Position numbers and translations under genes: made by a program | Shown: positions 1-8,636 of the stretch, piece after piece | Numbering within the stretch: position 1 is the first letter of the stretch | Layout of the letters: every line of letters begins with the position of its first letter | From: an uncultured Pseudomonadales bacterium | GTDB taxonomy: Bacteria; Pseudomonadota; Gammaproteobacteria; Pseudomonadales; Azotimanducaceae | Length of the DNA: 56,162 nucleotides | Direction of reading: 5' to 3' | NCBI GenBank assembly: GCA_938017975.1 | Contig: CALIKQ010000013.1 | Span: forward strand, 1-56,162 | The notes under the pieces: generated by a model | The model's database searches: none | What the model was told of the DNA's origin: nothing | Seen by the model: the letters and a program-made list of their open reading frames with translations, nothing else

Positions 1-35
1 CTTTATCTAAAACAACTCAGAACGGGGAGACAAAA

Positions 36-584
36 ATGGGTTTGAATTTGGCAACAATGGAAAAAATCACGGCGGATGTTCAGATGAACGACCTGCAGTG
101 GGTTGAGGTGGGTGAGGGCTCTTATTTTAAAGTGCTCACCGTTCATGAGCCCACCAATACTGTGGCCTTTGGTTACAAAATGGATCCCGGTGCGCCAGAC
201 TTTCCATCTCATTTCCACATTTGCCGAGCCATGGCTTGGACGGTTAAGGGCTGGTACGGCTATCGGGAATCCAAAGATCCTGAGGCGAGTCGTATTACCA
301 CCGGGATGTTTTCTTACGAAGCCGCAGGATCATTTCACACGCCCTTCAGCGACTGCCCTGAGGGCTTTCAAACGGTGGGCATTTTCGAAGGGGATACTGA
401 AGTATTGCTCCAGAATCATGCTGAGCCTGACCCAGCCTCGGAACGAATCGGAGACTTGCTGGTCAGCGACTTTATCGGCTGGTCTAGTCCCGCGACGCAC
501 ATTGTGCATCGGGATGGCTCGATTACTGGGGATCCAACCTTCAAGTATGATTTCACGTCGGGTGTCAATGCTTTCAAAGTTTAG
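36..584 (+). CDS. Cupin-fold protein, possible small dioxygenase
   Basis: A 182-residue soluble protein with no signal peptide. The ATG follows GGGGAGA with about 6 nt spacing. The pattern H59-x-H61, a Gly near 72 and a later His at 101 fits a single cupin domain that binds Fe or another divalent metal, as in 2,4'-dihydroxyacetophenone-dioxygenase-like cupins. The HxHxxxxE consensus is imperfect because no Glu follows the HxH pair at the usual distance. The nitroreductase gene starts 92 nt downstream on the same strand. Metal-dependent cupin is fairly secure from the pattern; any substrate is unknown. Confidence 0.75.
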   Translation: MGLNLATMEKITADVQMNDLQWVEVGEGSYFKVLTVHEPTNTVAFGYKMDPGAPDFPSHFHICRAMAWTVKGWYGYRESKDPEASRITTGMFSYEAAGSFHTPFSDCPEGFQTVGIFEGDTEVLLQNHAEPDPASERIGDLLVSDFIGWSSPATHIVHRDGSITGDPTFKYDFTSGVNAFKV

Positions 585-676
585 AGAAAGGTTTTACATG
601 TTGAATTTGGTTTTGGTGCCTCCCTTGACGAGGAAGGTCTGCAACACCAGTAATGACACTAACGGGTTGATGTGAG

Positions 677-1303
677 ATGAGTGAGCAGCAAGCAGAAACA
701 AACCTAGAAGCCGCGATGTATTCCAGTCGGGCGATGCGACGGTTGAAGCCCACAGCAGTGCCTGAGCCAATGCTGATTAAGTTGATAGATGCTGCTAATC
801 AAGCACCTAGTGGGTCGAATGCACAGCTCACGCGTTGGATTGTCGTGCGCGATCCCGAGCAAAAAAAGAAACTCGCGGCACTCAACCGATTGCATGGTGA
901 ACCGCATATTGCCGCCGACGTGGCGCGCCCCAAAACTGATAAGCTAAAGCGTTTACTTGATGCTGTGGTATGGCAGATGGAACATCTGCACGAGGTCCCG
1001 GCGCTCATTGTGGCTTGTTATGACTATGAGGTGGTTGTTGATGGGATGGATGTCTATCGAAAAGCAGGTTCGGTCTGGCCAGGCGTGCAGAATTTATTGT
1101 TGATGGCGCGATCCCTGGGCTTGGGCGCGGCCCCAACAACGCTCGCGCTTCGGGACCAAGGGATGGTTCGCGAGGCTTTATCGTTGCCACCGACCTTTGC
1201 TGCGCTCTGCTTGATTCCCGTTGGGTTTCCCCAAGGACGATTTGGCCCGGTGACCCGACACCCTGTTGAAGATATCATGCGCTTTGACCGATGGTCTGAC
1301 TAG
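677..1303 (+). CDS. Nitroreductase-family FMN oxidoreductase
   Basis: A 208-residue protein of usual length for the nitroreductase superfamily. Near the N-terminus is an SSRAMRRL segment, the FMN-phosphate-binding S-x-R-x-R-x-F region of the family. It is followed by a QAPSGSNAQ segment at about 42-50, the usual APSxxNxQP flavin-contact motif in which the final Pro is replaced by Leu. A Gly-rich LGLGAAPTT stretch near residue 150 is also typical. Family members use NAD(P)H and FMN to reduce nitro compounds, quinones or enones, or act as dehalogenases. The substrate cannot be told from sequence. It follows the cupin gene and may be co-transcribed with it. A second, more distant paralog lies at 7828. 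Confidence 0.88.
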   Translation: MSEQQAETNLEAAMYSSRAMRRLKPTAVPEPMLIKLIDAANQAPSGSNAQLTRWIVVRDPEQKKKLAALNRLHGEPHIAADVARPKTDKLKRLLDAVVWQMEHLHEVPALIVACYDYEVVVDGMDVYRKAGSVWPGVQNLLLMARSLGLGAAPTTLALRDQGMVREALSLPPTFAALCLIPVGFPQGRFGPVTRHPVEDIMRFDRWSD

Positions 1304-1355
1304 CGATCATTGTTGATCAGGCATTGGCCCGAAAAACATGGTTTTGAGGGTGTTT

Positions 1356-2270
1356 TTAGTTACGACTGCTTTTGTCTTGATCGACTCGTTGGCCCCGAAT
1401 CGTCCCGATTGGGCTCGTGATTTCGAAGGCCTCAAAGCGAAAGCCTTCAGCGTGATCGCGGAAATGAACAACCATGTTTTGCTCTGTTTTGTTGAACGGC
1501 CAGAATCCTGGTTTCTTGTTAACCCTCTTCGCATTGTGCTCAGAAACGACTTCATGCTTGGCGAGCGATTCCCGGTCTATCGGGTCGCGACTGCGGACGG
1601 TCTCTGGACGAGCGGATTCGGTTTCAAGGATCACACGACATTTGATTTCGGGTTTTAGCGCTGACGGGTTTGACGCAAGATCCGGGGTCAGTGCGCCGGC
1701 TTCAGCGTCTGCAGGCAGGACCCTGACCTGATAACGTCGTTTGCCGTCGTAGACGGCAAGGTGGGCCTCACACGTTTGATCACGATTGATACGGGTTAAC
1801 ATTTTTTGAAGGGCATGAAGGGGATCGATCCGATCGTGATCAAGGGCATCAGATATGGCCAGGGGTGCTGCCTGAGTTCGGTCTGCGAAGTCCAATACTT
1901 CTGGAGGCGTATTTAAATTTGGGTCAAAGAGGATATGCCGGATTTCTCTAACGCCCCCATCTAAGGCCTCTACTCGATAGTGCCGCATCCCTGTTCGGCT
2001 CTGGTGTGATTGAAACGAGGCGCTGTACTCCTTAAAAAGGCTTACCGCGCCCCGAGTGCTTCCCTTGACCGCGAGTTGATGGGTTGCTGGTTCATCACTG
2101 ACGCGAGTTTGGTCGCTGCTGACCGTGGAATCAAAATAGGAAAAAGTGGCTTGGCCCAAAGGTACTCCGTGTAATTTGAAGAGAAATTCATCGGCGACGG
2201 CAGTCCCAGATAAGACCGATAGTGAGCCTAAGAGTCCAAGGGCTAAAATTTTGAAATAATTGGTGCGCAA
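1356..2270 (-). CDS. DUF3108 domain protein, periplasmic
   Basis: A 304-residue protein with an N-terminal hydrophobic signal segment (residues about 6-26, ending in TAVA) that predicts export. The middle matches DUF3108 as I know it: an N-terminal beta-rich half, a segment with DPLHAL near residue 150, and a YDGKRRY motif near 178. These proteins are common in proteobacterial periplasms and have no established function. The start appears to be TTG, since no in-frame ATG lies near the signal peptide, and the ribosome-binding site is weak. The C-terminal 70 residues are basic and lower in complexity. The gene is divergent from the amidohydrolase gene. Confidence 0.8.
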   Translation of the reverse strand: MRTNYFKILALGLLGSLSVLSGTAVADEFLFKLHGVPLGQATFSYFDSTVSSDQTRVSDEPATHQLAVKGSTRGAVSLFKEYSASFQSHQSRTGMRHYRVEALDGGVREIRHILFDPNLNTPPEVLDFADRTQAAPLAISDALDHDRIDPLHALQKMLTRINRDQTCEAHLAVYDGKRRYQVRVLPADAEAGALTPDLASNPSALKPEIKCRVILETESARPETVRSRDPIDRESLAKHEVVSEHNAKRVNKKPGFWPFNKTEQNMVVHFRDHAEGFRFEAFEITSPIGTIRGQRVDQDKSSRN

Positions 2271-2599
2271 GTCGTGCTGCTCAATCCAAGGATGTGTCGA
2301 GTCTACAAGATCGTGCCAGGATATTCAGTTGATGCGCAACTCGGGTGGGAGCGACAATCACGCCAGCAAAATATCAGCAACAAGAGGCTCTTAGAAAAAT
2401 CTTCTGAAAACTTTAACGACAATCCATCCATCTCCAAAATACTTGAGCGGCGGTACGTTTGCGTGTCCTGTCGGGATTTTTGGTCAGCGTTTGGCAATGC
2501 GTTTGAGCTGGTGTGGGTTTTGCCTCTCGTTAAGCGCACCGCGATGGCGACTGGCGTGAAAAATTGCTACCTTTAGTGTTCAAGACGAAGGAGAAGATG
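2271..2599. other. Intergenic region between divergent genes
   Basis: About 330 bp between the DUF3108 gene (minus) and the amidohydrolase gene (plus). It should hold both promoters. Short open frames exist on both strands but read as random composition with no ribosome-binding site. I see no RNA gene or repeat. AAGGAG at 2588-2593 is the ribosome-binding site of the downstream gene. Confidence 0.5.
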
Positions 2600-4336
2600 A
2601 TGTACGACTTAGTCATACGACGGGGCACAATCATTGATGGCTCAGGCGATGCGCGATTTGTTGCGGACATCGCAGTAAGCGCCGGAAAAATAGTCAAAGT
2701 TGGCGAGGTTCAAGAGAGTGGTCAGCGCGAGATCGACGCTGCGGGCCTCCTGGTCACCCCTGGCTGGGTTGATGTTCACACTCACTATGACGGGCAGGCT
2801 ACTTGGGATCCTTTGTTGGCGCCTTCGAGTTGGCACGGCGTGACCACGGTGGTCATGGGTAATTGCGGTGTTGGCTTTGCGCCGGTGAAACCGGAGGACA
2901 GAGAATTTCTGATTGAGCTTATGGAGGGTGTCGAAGACATCCCGGGTGCGGCGCTATCGGAGGGGATTGATTGGCAATGGGAGAGCTTTCCAGAGTATCT
3001 CGATGCCCTAGCCGCGTTTCCTCGCGCCATTGATGTTGCAACTCAGGTACCACATGGCGCCGTTCGTGCCTATGTCATGGGAGAACGATGCAATACCGAT
3101 TACGCCCCAACGGCCGATGAAGTCGAGCAAATGGCCGGGCTGGTAAGAGAAGGCGTTGCTGCTGGTGCCCTAGGGTTCTCAAGCTCGAAAACGCTGCTGC
3201 ACAAAGATGTTCACGGGGAATACATGCCCGGGACTTTTTCCGGTCATGACGAGATGTTGGCGCTGGGTCTGGGTATGAAAGGGTTGAACAACGCTGTCTT
3301 CGAATTGGTTTCTGATCACCTCGGAGATGATGAAGAGTGGGCATGGGTAAAAGCTTTTCAGGAACAAACTGGACTTGGTGTTACGTTGATCGCGACCACG
3401 GCACCGGCTTATGAAAACAACAAAATGTATCGTCTTGCAGAGCAAGCCCGAGAAGAGGGTTTTGAAATTCGCCCTCAGGCCGCCGGAAGGCCCACAGGCG
3501 TGTTACACGGGTTGCAGTCTAGTTTTCATGCGTTCGTCGGGCATCCGACTTGGCGTGAGGAACTCGCGGGACTTGATCACGAGGCGCTTCTGGCCAAACT
3601 GCAGTTGCCAGAGATGCGCGCCAAAATTCTCAGCGAGGTCTCGGTGATTCAATCGGGCCCGATGCAGGACCTTGAGCAACTGATGCGAATGGTCTTCCCG
3701 CTCGGAGAACAACCCAATTATGAGCCCACGTATGAGGACAGTATTGCCGGCATGGCGGAAGCGAAGGGCTGCGAACCGCTTGCTCTGATGTATGACCTGT
3801 TGGTGGCAAACGGTGGCCGAGAGTTGTTCTATCAACCCTTAGGTGGTTATCAGCGATATTCTCTTGATGCTCAGAAAAAGTTGCTAGAGCACCCCAACGT
3901 TTTGTTTGGCCTTAGTGATGGTGGGGCACACTGTGGGGTGATTGCCGATGCTGGCATGCCCACGTTCATTATGACGCATTGGGGCCGAGACCGAACACGA
4001 GGTGATAAATTGAGCCTTGAGTTTATCGTAAAGTCACTGAGCTCAAGTACAGCGAAAGCATTTGGCCTTTATGACCGTGGCCTAATCGGAGAGGGAATGA
4101 TTGCAGATTTTAATCTGATTGACTTTGATGCCCTTAGACTATTTCGTCCAGAGGCTGTGTTCGATTTGCCTGCCGGTGGACGACGTTTGGTGCAGCGGGC
4201 CGAGGGATATGAAATGACAATTAAGGCAGGTGAAGTCATTTTTGAACGGGGAGAACACACCGGGGCTTTGCCGGGACAGCTTGTTCGCAGATCGGATCAT
4301 CAGCCCAGTTCACAAAAATCTCAGCAATCGGCCTAA
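2600..4336 (+). CDS. Amidohydrolase, N-acyl-D-amino-acid deacylase family
   Basis: A 578-residue cytosolic metal-dependent hydrolase. The second of two tandem ATGs is chosen because AAGGAG lies 6 nt upstream of it. The N-terminal beta-sandwich ([12 protein letters not shown]) is followed by the amidohydrolase signature with metal ligands H60-x-H62 and a GNCGVG motif at 87-92. The Cys of that motif is the metal-bridging ligand characteristic of the D-aminoacylase branch. [10 protein letters not shown] segment and a late SDGGAHCG segment (around residue 440) supply the conserved Asp and His. Members cleave N-acyl-D-amino acids or act on related amides and ureas. The gene stands alone, divergent from the DUF3108 gene, so the substrate is open. 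Confidence 0.92.
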   Translation: MYDLVIRRGTIIDGSGDARFVADIAVSAGKIVKVGEVQESGQREIDAAGLLVTPGWVDVHTHYDGQATWDPLLAPSSWHGVTTVVMGNCGVGFAPVKPEDREFLIELMEGVEDIPGAALSEGIDWQWESFPEYLDALAAFPRAIDVATQVPHGAVRAYVMGERCNTDYAPTADEVEQMAGLVREGVAAGALGFSSSKTLLHKDVHGEYMPGTFSGHDEMLALGLGMKGLNNAVFELVSDHLGDDEEWAWVKAFQEQTGLGVTLIATTAPAYENNKMYRLAEQAREEGFEIRPQAAGRPTGVLHGLQSSFHAFVGHPTWREELAGLDHEALLAKLQLPEMRAKILSEVSVIQSGPMQDLEQLMRMVFPLGEQPNYEPTYEDSIAGMAEAKGCEPLALMYDLLVANGGRELFYQPLGGYQRYSLDAQKKLLEHPNVLFGLSDGGAHCGVIADAGMPTFIMTHWGRDRTRGDKLSLEFIVKSLSSSTAKAFGLYDRGLIGEGMIADFNLIDFDALRLFRPEAVFDLPAGGRRLVQRAEGYEMTIKAGEVIFERGEHTGALPGQLVRRSDHQPSSQKSQQSA

Positions 4337-4576
4337 ATAGGGGCTCGGAAGAAGCGGTCGGCGTGGGAGGCCAAGGTCCGAACTAAATCTGTGATATTGA
4401 AAGTCCTTTTATCATGGACAGGTGAGCCCTTGGCACCTATGGTGCGCCCTCTTTGAAACAGCGCTCGTATTGTTGGTTTTCCCGAAGAGCTGTGCAGGCC
4501 TGCGCTCTCGGACCTAGCGAGCGCCCAAGCTGGAACCCTAGAGCGGTTTTTGAAATCATCAACCGGAGAATTCAAG

Positions 4577-5113
4577 GTGAAAATAGTACGAAAAATTGGC
4601 ATGAGTGCTTTGTGGTTTGTGCTGATTCTGGCGACCGCAGTGGCGACGGCTGCCGTCAAGCAGCGATTTGAGGATGGTCCAAACCGCGTTTTTTCTGGTG
4701 GCGCGCTTGTCTCAGGCGAGATTTATAAGGGGCCTGAGCCCGATTGGACCTTTGTCAACGACATTGACACGCTCGAGTTACAGTTGCTAGACCCCGTTTT
4801 GTCGCGCCGAATATGGACGGCCTCTGTCGATGGCAAAATCTACGTGTGGTCAGGCTACATGAACAGTCTCGTGGGACGACTTTGGAAGAGTTGGCCCTCT
4901 CAGGCAGAGCGCGATGGCCGAGCCATCCTTCGAATTGACGGTCGTCGCTATGAGCGTGAGCTCAAACGCATTAGTACTGGTGATGTGCTCGACACTCTGA
5001 CGGAAGTCATTAATAACAAGTATCCCTCGAGAACTTCCCGAAAGGCCGTCGAGTCTGGTGATGTTTGGGTGTTTGAGGCTGGACCAAGATTACAGGTTGG
5101 AGATGCGCGATGA
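4577..5113 (+). CDS. Membrane-anchored protein of unknown function, paralog A
   Basis: A 178-residue protein with one N-terminal hydrophobic helix (residues about 8-27) and the remainder predicted outside the membrane. GTG at 4577 is preferred over ATG 4550 because GGAG sits 8 nt upstream and the signal-like helix then begins at the N-terminus. The exported part carries a pattern shared with the genes at 5279 and 52003: a GG after the helix, Pro then Trp, an I-x-x-L(E/Q)L strand, Trp, then (I/L)YV. The pattern resembles small split-barrel proteins such as DUF2255, but I do not recognise a named family with certainty. The stop overlaps the start of the next gene (ATGA). Confidence 0.7.
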   Translation: MKIVRKIGMSALWFVLILATAVATAAVKQRFEDGPNRVFSGGALVSGEIYKGPEPDWTFVNDIDTLELQLLDPVLSRRIWTASVDGKIYVWSGYMNSLVGRLWKSWPSQAERDGRAILRIDGRRYERELKRISTGDVLDTLTEVINNKYPSRTSRKAVESGDVWVFEAGPRLQVGDAR

Positions 5114-5238
5114 GAACTTCCATTTTTAAGGTTGTTGGCGTGGTCTTGCTGACGGCTCTGAGCGTGTTTTTCATTCCCGGGTTGGATGACGCGGTGGAGA
5201 GCATCTTCCAAATTATTGTGCTCGTTGCATCGAGTTAG
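5110..5238 (+). CDS. 42-residue hydrophobic peptide
   Basis: The ATG overlaps the stop of the preceding gene in an ATGA arrangement, which suggests translational coupling. The product has a basic N-terminus (MRTSIFK), a hydrophobic run to about residue 23, a short acidic turn (LDDAVES) and a second hydrophobic run to the C-terminus. It could be a one- or two-helix membrane peptide. Its position between two related genes suggests a partner role, which is inference. It was found by reading the frame; no homolog is known to me. Confidence 0.5.
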   Translation: MRTSIFKVVGVVLLTALSVFFIPGLDDAVESIFQIIVLVASS

Positions 5239-5278
5239 CATGCTGTATGATCACAGCGTTCCGTTTGGTGACTGTTCA

Positions 5279-5731
5279 ATGACGCTCCGATTTAAATCGT
5301 CACGGTGGCCGGCTCTACTGTGTTGCTACCTTTTGATCACAGGGTGTGATTATTTGCCGTTTTCTGGCGGCGCAGTTGTGGGTGACGTCGTGCCGGTGCC
5401 CGAATCTTGGTCAGATGTCGCAAAGACCTCGATTATTCAACTCGAGACTCAACCCGATGACCCGTATTCCGTTAATCTTTGGACGGTAGAGGTTGGCGGT
5501 AATTTGTATGTCTTCGCTGGGGACAATCGAGCGACCTGGGTCGACCATATCGACTCGAATGACAGGGTTCGACTTCAGGCATCGAATGAGGTCTTTATAC
5601 TGTCCGCCGAGCGGGTTACAGATGCCGCGGAATTTTCGGCCTTTGCTGCCGCCTGGGCAAAGAAATATGGTAACCGTCCACAAAATGAGCGGGTTGATGA
5701 GACCTACCTCTATCGGCTAAGTCCGCGTTAA
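5279..5731 (+). CDS. Lipoprotein of unknown function, paralog B
   Basis: A 150-residue protein with a lipoprotein signal: basic start, hydrophobic core, and lipobox LITGC with Cys at about residue 23. The mature part has the same pattern as paralogs A (4577) and C (52003): GGAVVG, PESW, an IQLE strand, LWTVEVGG, LYVFAG, TW, then R-x-x-L with an (F/Y)-x-L-x-A strand. In-frame ATGs at 5240 and further upstream would bury the lipoprotein signal, so 5279 is preferred. It is 40 nt downstream of the 42-codon gene and probably in the same transcript. Function is unknown. Confidence 0.72.
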   Translation: MTLRFKSSRWPALLCCYLLITGCDYLPFSGGAVVGDVVPVPESWSDVAKTSIIQLETQPDDPYSVNLWTVEVGGNLYVFAGDNRATWVDHIDSNDRVRLQASNEVFILSAERVTDAAEFSAFAAAWAKKYGNRPQNERVDETYLYRLSPR

Positions 5732-5748
5732 GGCCGATCAATCGAAAT

Positions 5749-6138
5749 TTAAATTTTAGGCGCCAGTCCAAAATGAATTCGAGTCGCTTGGAGACTCTCG
5801 GCCATCACTTTATTGTTCCATTGTTTGACAATTCGTTGCGATCGAAACAGTTGCGGTAATTCAATCACCAGCACGAACACGATCAAGATCCAACCGCCCA
5901 TTCCAAAAGTTAAAAACCCAACGAGCGTCCCGATTAAATTAAGGAGGCCGAAAAGCCATTTGCCGAGATAAAAATGGTGGAGTCCGCCGATGATGATGTA
6001 ATTCAGGGCTGCATAGGTGTCTGGGTCTTTCAGCTTTGGGCGTTCGTGCTCGTAATAATATTTTCGATGCTCTGGTTGAAGTCGGGTCACTGCACTGCGA
6101 AGCGTATCTTCCTCTTGATCTAATGATGCTGTTGACAT
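5749..6138 (-). CDS. TM2 domain membrane protein
   Basis: A 129-residue inner-membrane protein. The C-terminal half holds the TM2 arrangement: two helices (about 46-64 and 72-95) joined by a tight turn, with the conserved GGLHHFYLGKW-type segment before the second helix. The N-terminal 40 residues are charged and cytosolic. An excellent GGAGG lies 5 nt before the ATG, inside the end of yidD; the two genes overlap by 19 nt. It is the last gene of a three-gene minus-strand operon. TM2 proteins have no settled biochemical role. Confidence 0.85.
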   Translation of the reverse strand: MSTASLDQEEDTLRSAVTRLQPEHRKYYYEHERPKLKDPDTYAALNYIIIGGLHHFYLGKWLFGLLNLIGTLVGFLTFGMGGWILIVFVLVIELPQLFRSQRIVKQWNNKVMAESLQATRIHFGLAPKI

Positions 6139-6371
6139 GGAACCTCCGGAACTGGATCAAATCGTTTATTAAAAGCATCTCTATCATTGCACCTACGAAT
6201 TCTGGCGAGACTGAGGGCCATGCCTCGTCTCAGCCCATGAGCTTCGAGCGCCTGGCAGGCGTATTCAGAACAGGTAGGCTCAAAGTTACAGTCGATCGCA
6301 AAATGAGATCTAGATCCTCCAAGCCTTTGGTAGCGCCGGATAAGTGCAATGAGCGCCTGTTTCATTGGCAT
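6120..6371 (-). CDS. yidD: Membrane protein insertion efficiency factor YidD
   Basis: An 83-residue protein with the YidD signature: a short amphipathic N-terminus (ALIALIRRYQR), CNFEPTCSEYA at about 28-38 with two conserved cysteines, then AxxxHGxxxG. YidD assists YidC-dependent insertion of inner-membrane proteins. The start overlaps the stop of the upstream DUF4177 gene in a TGATG junction, which fixes the start and implies coupling; a longer frame to 6467 is therefore not favoured. The family is usually found in the rpmH-rnpA-yidD-yidC block, so this location is unusual. The TM2 gene begins before yidD ends. Confidence 0.88.
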   Translation of the reverse strand: MPMKQALIALIRRYQRLGGSRSHFAIDCNFEPTCSEYACQALEAHGLRRGMALSLARIRRCNDRDAFNKRFDPVPEVPCQQHH

Positions 6372-6601
6372 CACTGGACTGAACGTCCCAAGGTCACGAT
6401 CATGGCCTCTCTGGACCAAAAGAGAAGGTATCGTTTGTTCTCGATCACTTGAAAGACCACTTGCCATCCATCAGCGGCCTCCTGGTTCAGTGTTGATTCA
6501 ATTTTTTTAAGGGGAAGCCCACTGGCGCCTAAAAAGATCGTGCCGCACCCACCTTCGGCAATGTGGAGGATCTTAAATTCATCATAGTGCGTTGTCGTCA
6601 T
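6371..6601 (-). CDS. DUF4177 domain protein
   Basis: A 76-residue soluble protein with the DUF4177 layout: an initial YDEFKILHI strand, a central amphipathic helix with LNQEAADGWQVV, and a final strand ending in FWSRE. The LNxxAxxGWxVV core is the best family marker. AAGGGGC precedes the ATG by about 9 nt. It is the first gene of an operon with yidD and the TM2 gene, sharing a TGATG junction with yidD. The function of DUF4177 is not established; it is a small fold often encoded beside membrane proteins. Confidence 0.78.
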   Translation of the reverse strand: MTTTHYDEFKILHIAEGGCGTIFLGASGLPLKKIESTLNQEAADGWQVVFQVIENKRYLLFWSREAMIVTLGRSVQ

Positions 6602-6885
6602 CGCTCTTGCCCCTTTTAAAGTTTGATCTGGAGTTCTAGCAAATCCATCTGCACTCTGTCAAAAAGTGCGATGTAGGAACCTTCGGTGGGACGCAGCGCA
6701 AACACCGATACTCAGGTTACTGGCTAGCCTACTGCGAAATCTTAAGGTCAACGGGTCTTGGAAGGTCATCCGCGTCGTTGGTCTCTCAGTGACCTGATTT
6801 GCAAAAACCGATATCGAACTATGGTTGTTGGCACTCAAAATTTCCACTAGCTTGAAAGATCAATTGATCAGTGGAGAAACGGCGA

Positions 6886-7578
6886 ATGATGCATATTAAA
6901 GGATTACTGATTGTTATGTTGTCGGTTGGTTTTTATCCAGCCCTTGGTGACCACCATGGGGCTGCCAAGGTCGATGATTCTCACTATGTATTGCACTCGA
7001 CATTTGAAATTGCATCGGGTCAAAACCCCGATGCTCTTCAGGAAGAGCTTGTGGCGTATCAAAAATCCCAAGAAGCCAACGGTTTCAATAATTGCGGCTT
7101 GTATAAGCACGAATATGGTTCTGCCCGGGGATTTTATGGTTTTTGTTATTTCGACGATTTTGCGCAACTCGATGCAATCATGAAAAAAGAAGCGACAACC
7201 ACCTCACCTGCTGAGCCTCAAACTTTTGCCCACCACGATGATAATATTCTTGAGATTCAGCAGCGCCAACTTAAGGCATCACCCCCGCGTGTTGTGCACA
7301 TGGTTTGGCGATTCGGGTCGAACCTAACGATGAATGAACGACAAGCACGTGCTGATCGCTTGTTCGATGTCTTCTCTCGAGGGTTTGGTGCGTGTAATTT
7401 GTATCACCATGCTTGGGGCTCTGACCTTGGTCATTACATGACCTGCGGCTATCGAGACTACACCGATTTTGGTAAGAAGTATGATGCCGTGAATAAAATC
7501 ATGGGCGAAGAATTGATGGATGCGAATCTCGATATTTTAGAACACTCCGATGAGTTGTTGGTTAAAATTATGGATTAA
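6886..7578 (+). CDS. Exported protein with two related halves, unknown
   Basis: A 230-residue protein with a signal peptide (residues about 1-20, then GDHHG). ATG 6886 is chosen because GGAG lies 9 nt upstream; a GTG at 6871 would overlap that site. The mature part looks like two copies of one alpha/beta unit. Each has a helix-rich segment followed by an NCGLY.H or ACNLY.H strand, then GSARGFYGFCYF or GSDLGHYMTCGYRDY. Each half therefore carries a paired-Cys pattern (NC..FC, AC..TC), which suits disulfides in the periplasm. The pattern resembles tandem ferredoxin-like alpha/beta barrels. No named family is recognised; compare the lipoprotein at 49105. Confidence 0.7.
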   Translation: MMHIKGLLIVMLSVGFYPALGDHHGAAKVDDSHYVLHSTFEIASGQNPDALQEELVAYQKSQEANGFNNCGLYKHEYGSARGFYGFCYFDDFAQLDAIMKKEATTTSPAEPQTFAHHDDNILEIQQRQLKASPPRVVHMVWRFGSNLTMNERQARADRLFDVFSRGFGACNLYHHAWGSDLGHYMTCGYRDYTDFGKKYDAVNKIMGEELMDANLDILEHSDELLVKIMD

Positions 7579-7827
7579 TATCCTGTGTGGGTCCTTGCAC
7601 TGATTGATTCGAGCCTGAATTCAAGTCGATAGACTCAAAAGCTTCACAGCCGCAATAACTTCTGTTTTGCTGGTCGCTGCCTGCGCGGGTTCGTAGCGGT
7701 ATTGCTGTCCTGATATAGCCTTGAAAGAGTTCAGGCATGGGACTGTATATTGAGCGGGCGATGAGTTTTCGATTCTTCAGACGGTAAGATATAGTACGGC
7801 CTTTCTAAAAAAAAGGACGAGAGACCG

Positions 7828-8517
7828 ATGGCTGAAATGACTTTGGACGCCGCAGTGACGGGGCGACACTCTGTGAGAGGGTTCTTGCCTGACCCGGTGC
7901 CTAAAGCCCTTATGCATAAAGTCTTCGACCTCGCGCAATGGTCCCCCTCTGGGACTAATGTCCAACCCTGGCATGTCTGCGTAGCTTCAGGCTCCGTAAG
8001 AGATGCCATGCGCGATGAGTTCCTGCACAGGGTAAAAAGCGGCGTTGCTGCAACGCCTGACCATCACGATAAAGGGCGGCTGAGCGAGCCGTTTAAAGAG
8101 CGTCGGCGAGCCTGTGCTCGGGTGCTCTATGATGCGATGGGTATTGCTTGGGAGGATAAGGCAGGCAGAGCTGAGGCAAGCCTGCGGAATTTTGAGTTGT
8201 TTGACGCGCCCCACGTAGCCTTTTTTTGCATGAAGGATATTTTTGGTGGGCAGTCGGCCGCCGATGTCGGTATGTATACCCAAACGCTGATGCTTGCCAT
8301 GACCGCGCATGGACTGGCCTCCTGCGCGCAGGGAACAATGGGCCACTACCCGGACCTGGTCCGGGAGACGTTTGGGCTGGACCCGGACATGACCATTCTC
8401 TACGGGCTGAGTTTTGGTTACGAGGATAAGTCTGTACCAGCTAACGCTGCGCGCACGACTCGCGCGAATAGGACGGAAAGTGTTCAGTTTCTCGGTGGGG
8501 AGATTGACTATGCGTAG
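7828..8517 (+). CDS. Nitroreductase-family FMN oxidoreductase
   Basis: A 229-residue protein close to the NfnB/PnbA-like group. It has GRHSVRGF at about 11-18 for the FMN phosphate, then WSPSGTNVQPWH at about 38-49, the full family flavin motif that the paralog at 677 only partly keeps. Later are GMYTQTLMLAM and a GLSFGYED segment near residue 195. AAGGACGAGAG lies upstream of the ATG. The role is NAD(P)H-dependent reduction of a nitroaromatic, quinone or enone; the substrate is unknown. It sits 119 nt upstream of the permuted Rieske oxygenase gene on the same strand and could provide or consume electrons there, which is inference. Confidence 0.92.
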   Translation: MAEMTLDAAVTGRHSVRGFLPDPVPKALMHKVFDLAQWSPSGTNVQPWHVCVASGSVRDAMRDEFLHRVKSGVAATPDHHDKGRLSEPFKERRRACARVLYDAMGIAWEDKAGRAEASLRNFELFDAPHVAFFCMKDIFGGQSAADVGMYTQTLMLAMTAHGLASCAQGTMGHYPDLVRETFGLDPDMTILYGLSFGYEDKSVPANAARTTRANRTESVQFLGGEIDYA

Positions 8518-8636
8518 TTTTTGAATGAGCGAGCGCCTCCCATTGAAGCGGCTAACCAATTGGTCTCTCGAACGATTGACATACTTGGTGGCCCCGATGA
8601 GGTTGATTAAGAAGCCTAGTGAGTAAGGGATCCTCG

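Noticed and set aside
103-675. 190-codon plus-strand frame overlapping the cupin gene
   Set aside because: It is a shadow of the cupin gene in another frame, rich in Arg, Leu and Pro, without a family match.
2274-2576. 100-codon plus-strand frame in the DUF3108/amidohydrolase spacer
   Set aside because: Random-looking composition, no ribosome-binding site, and it occupies the expected divergent promoter region.
7767-7795. Possible sigma-70 promoter before the second nitroreductase gene
   Set aside because: TATAGT at 7790 is a fair -10 box, but no convincing -35 box lies 16-18 nt upstream.
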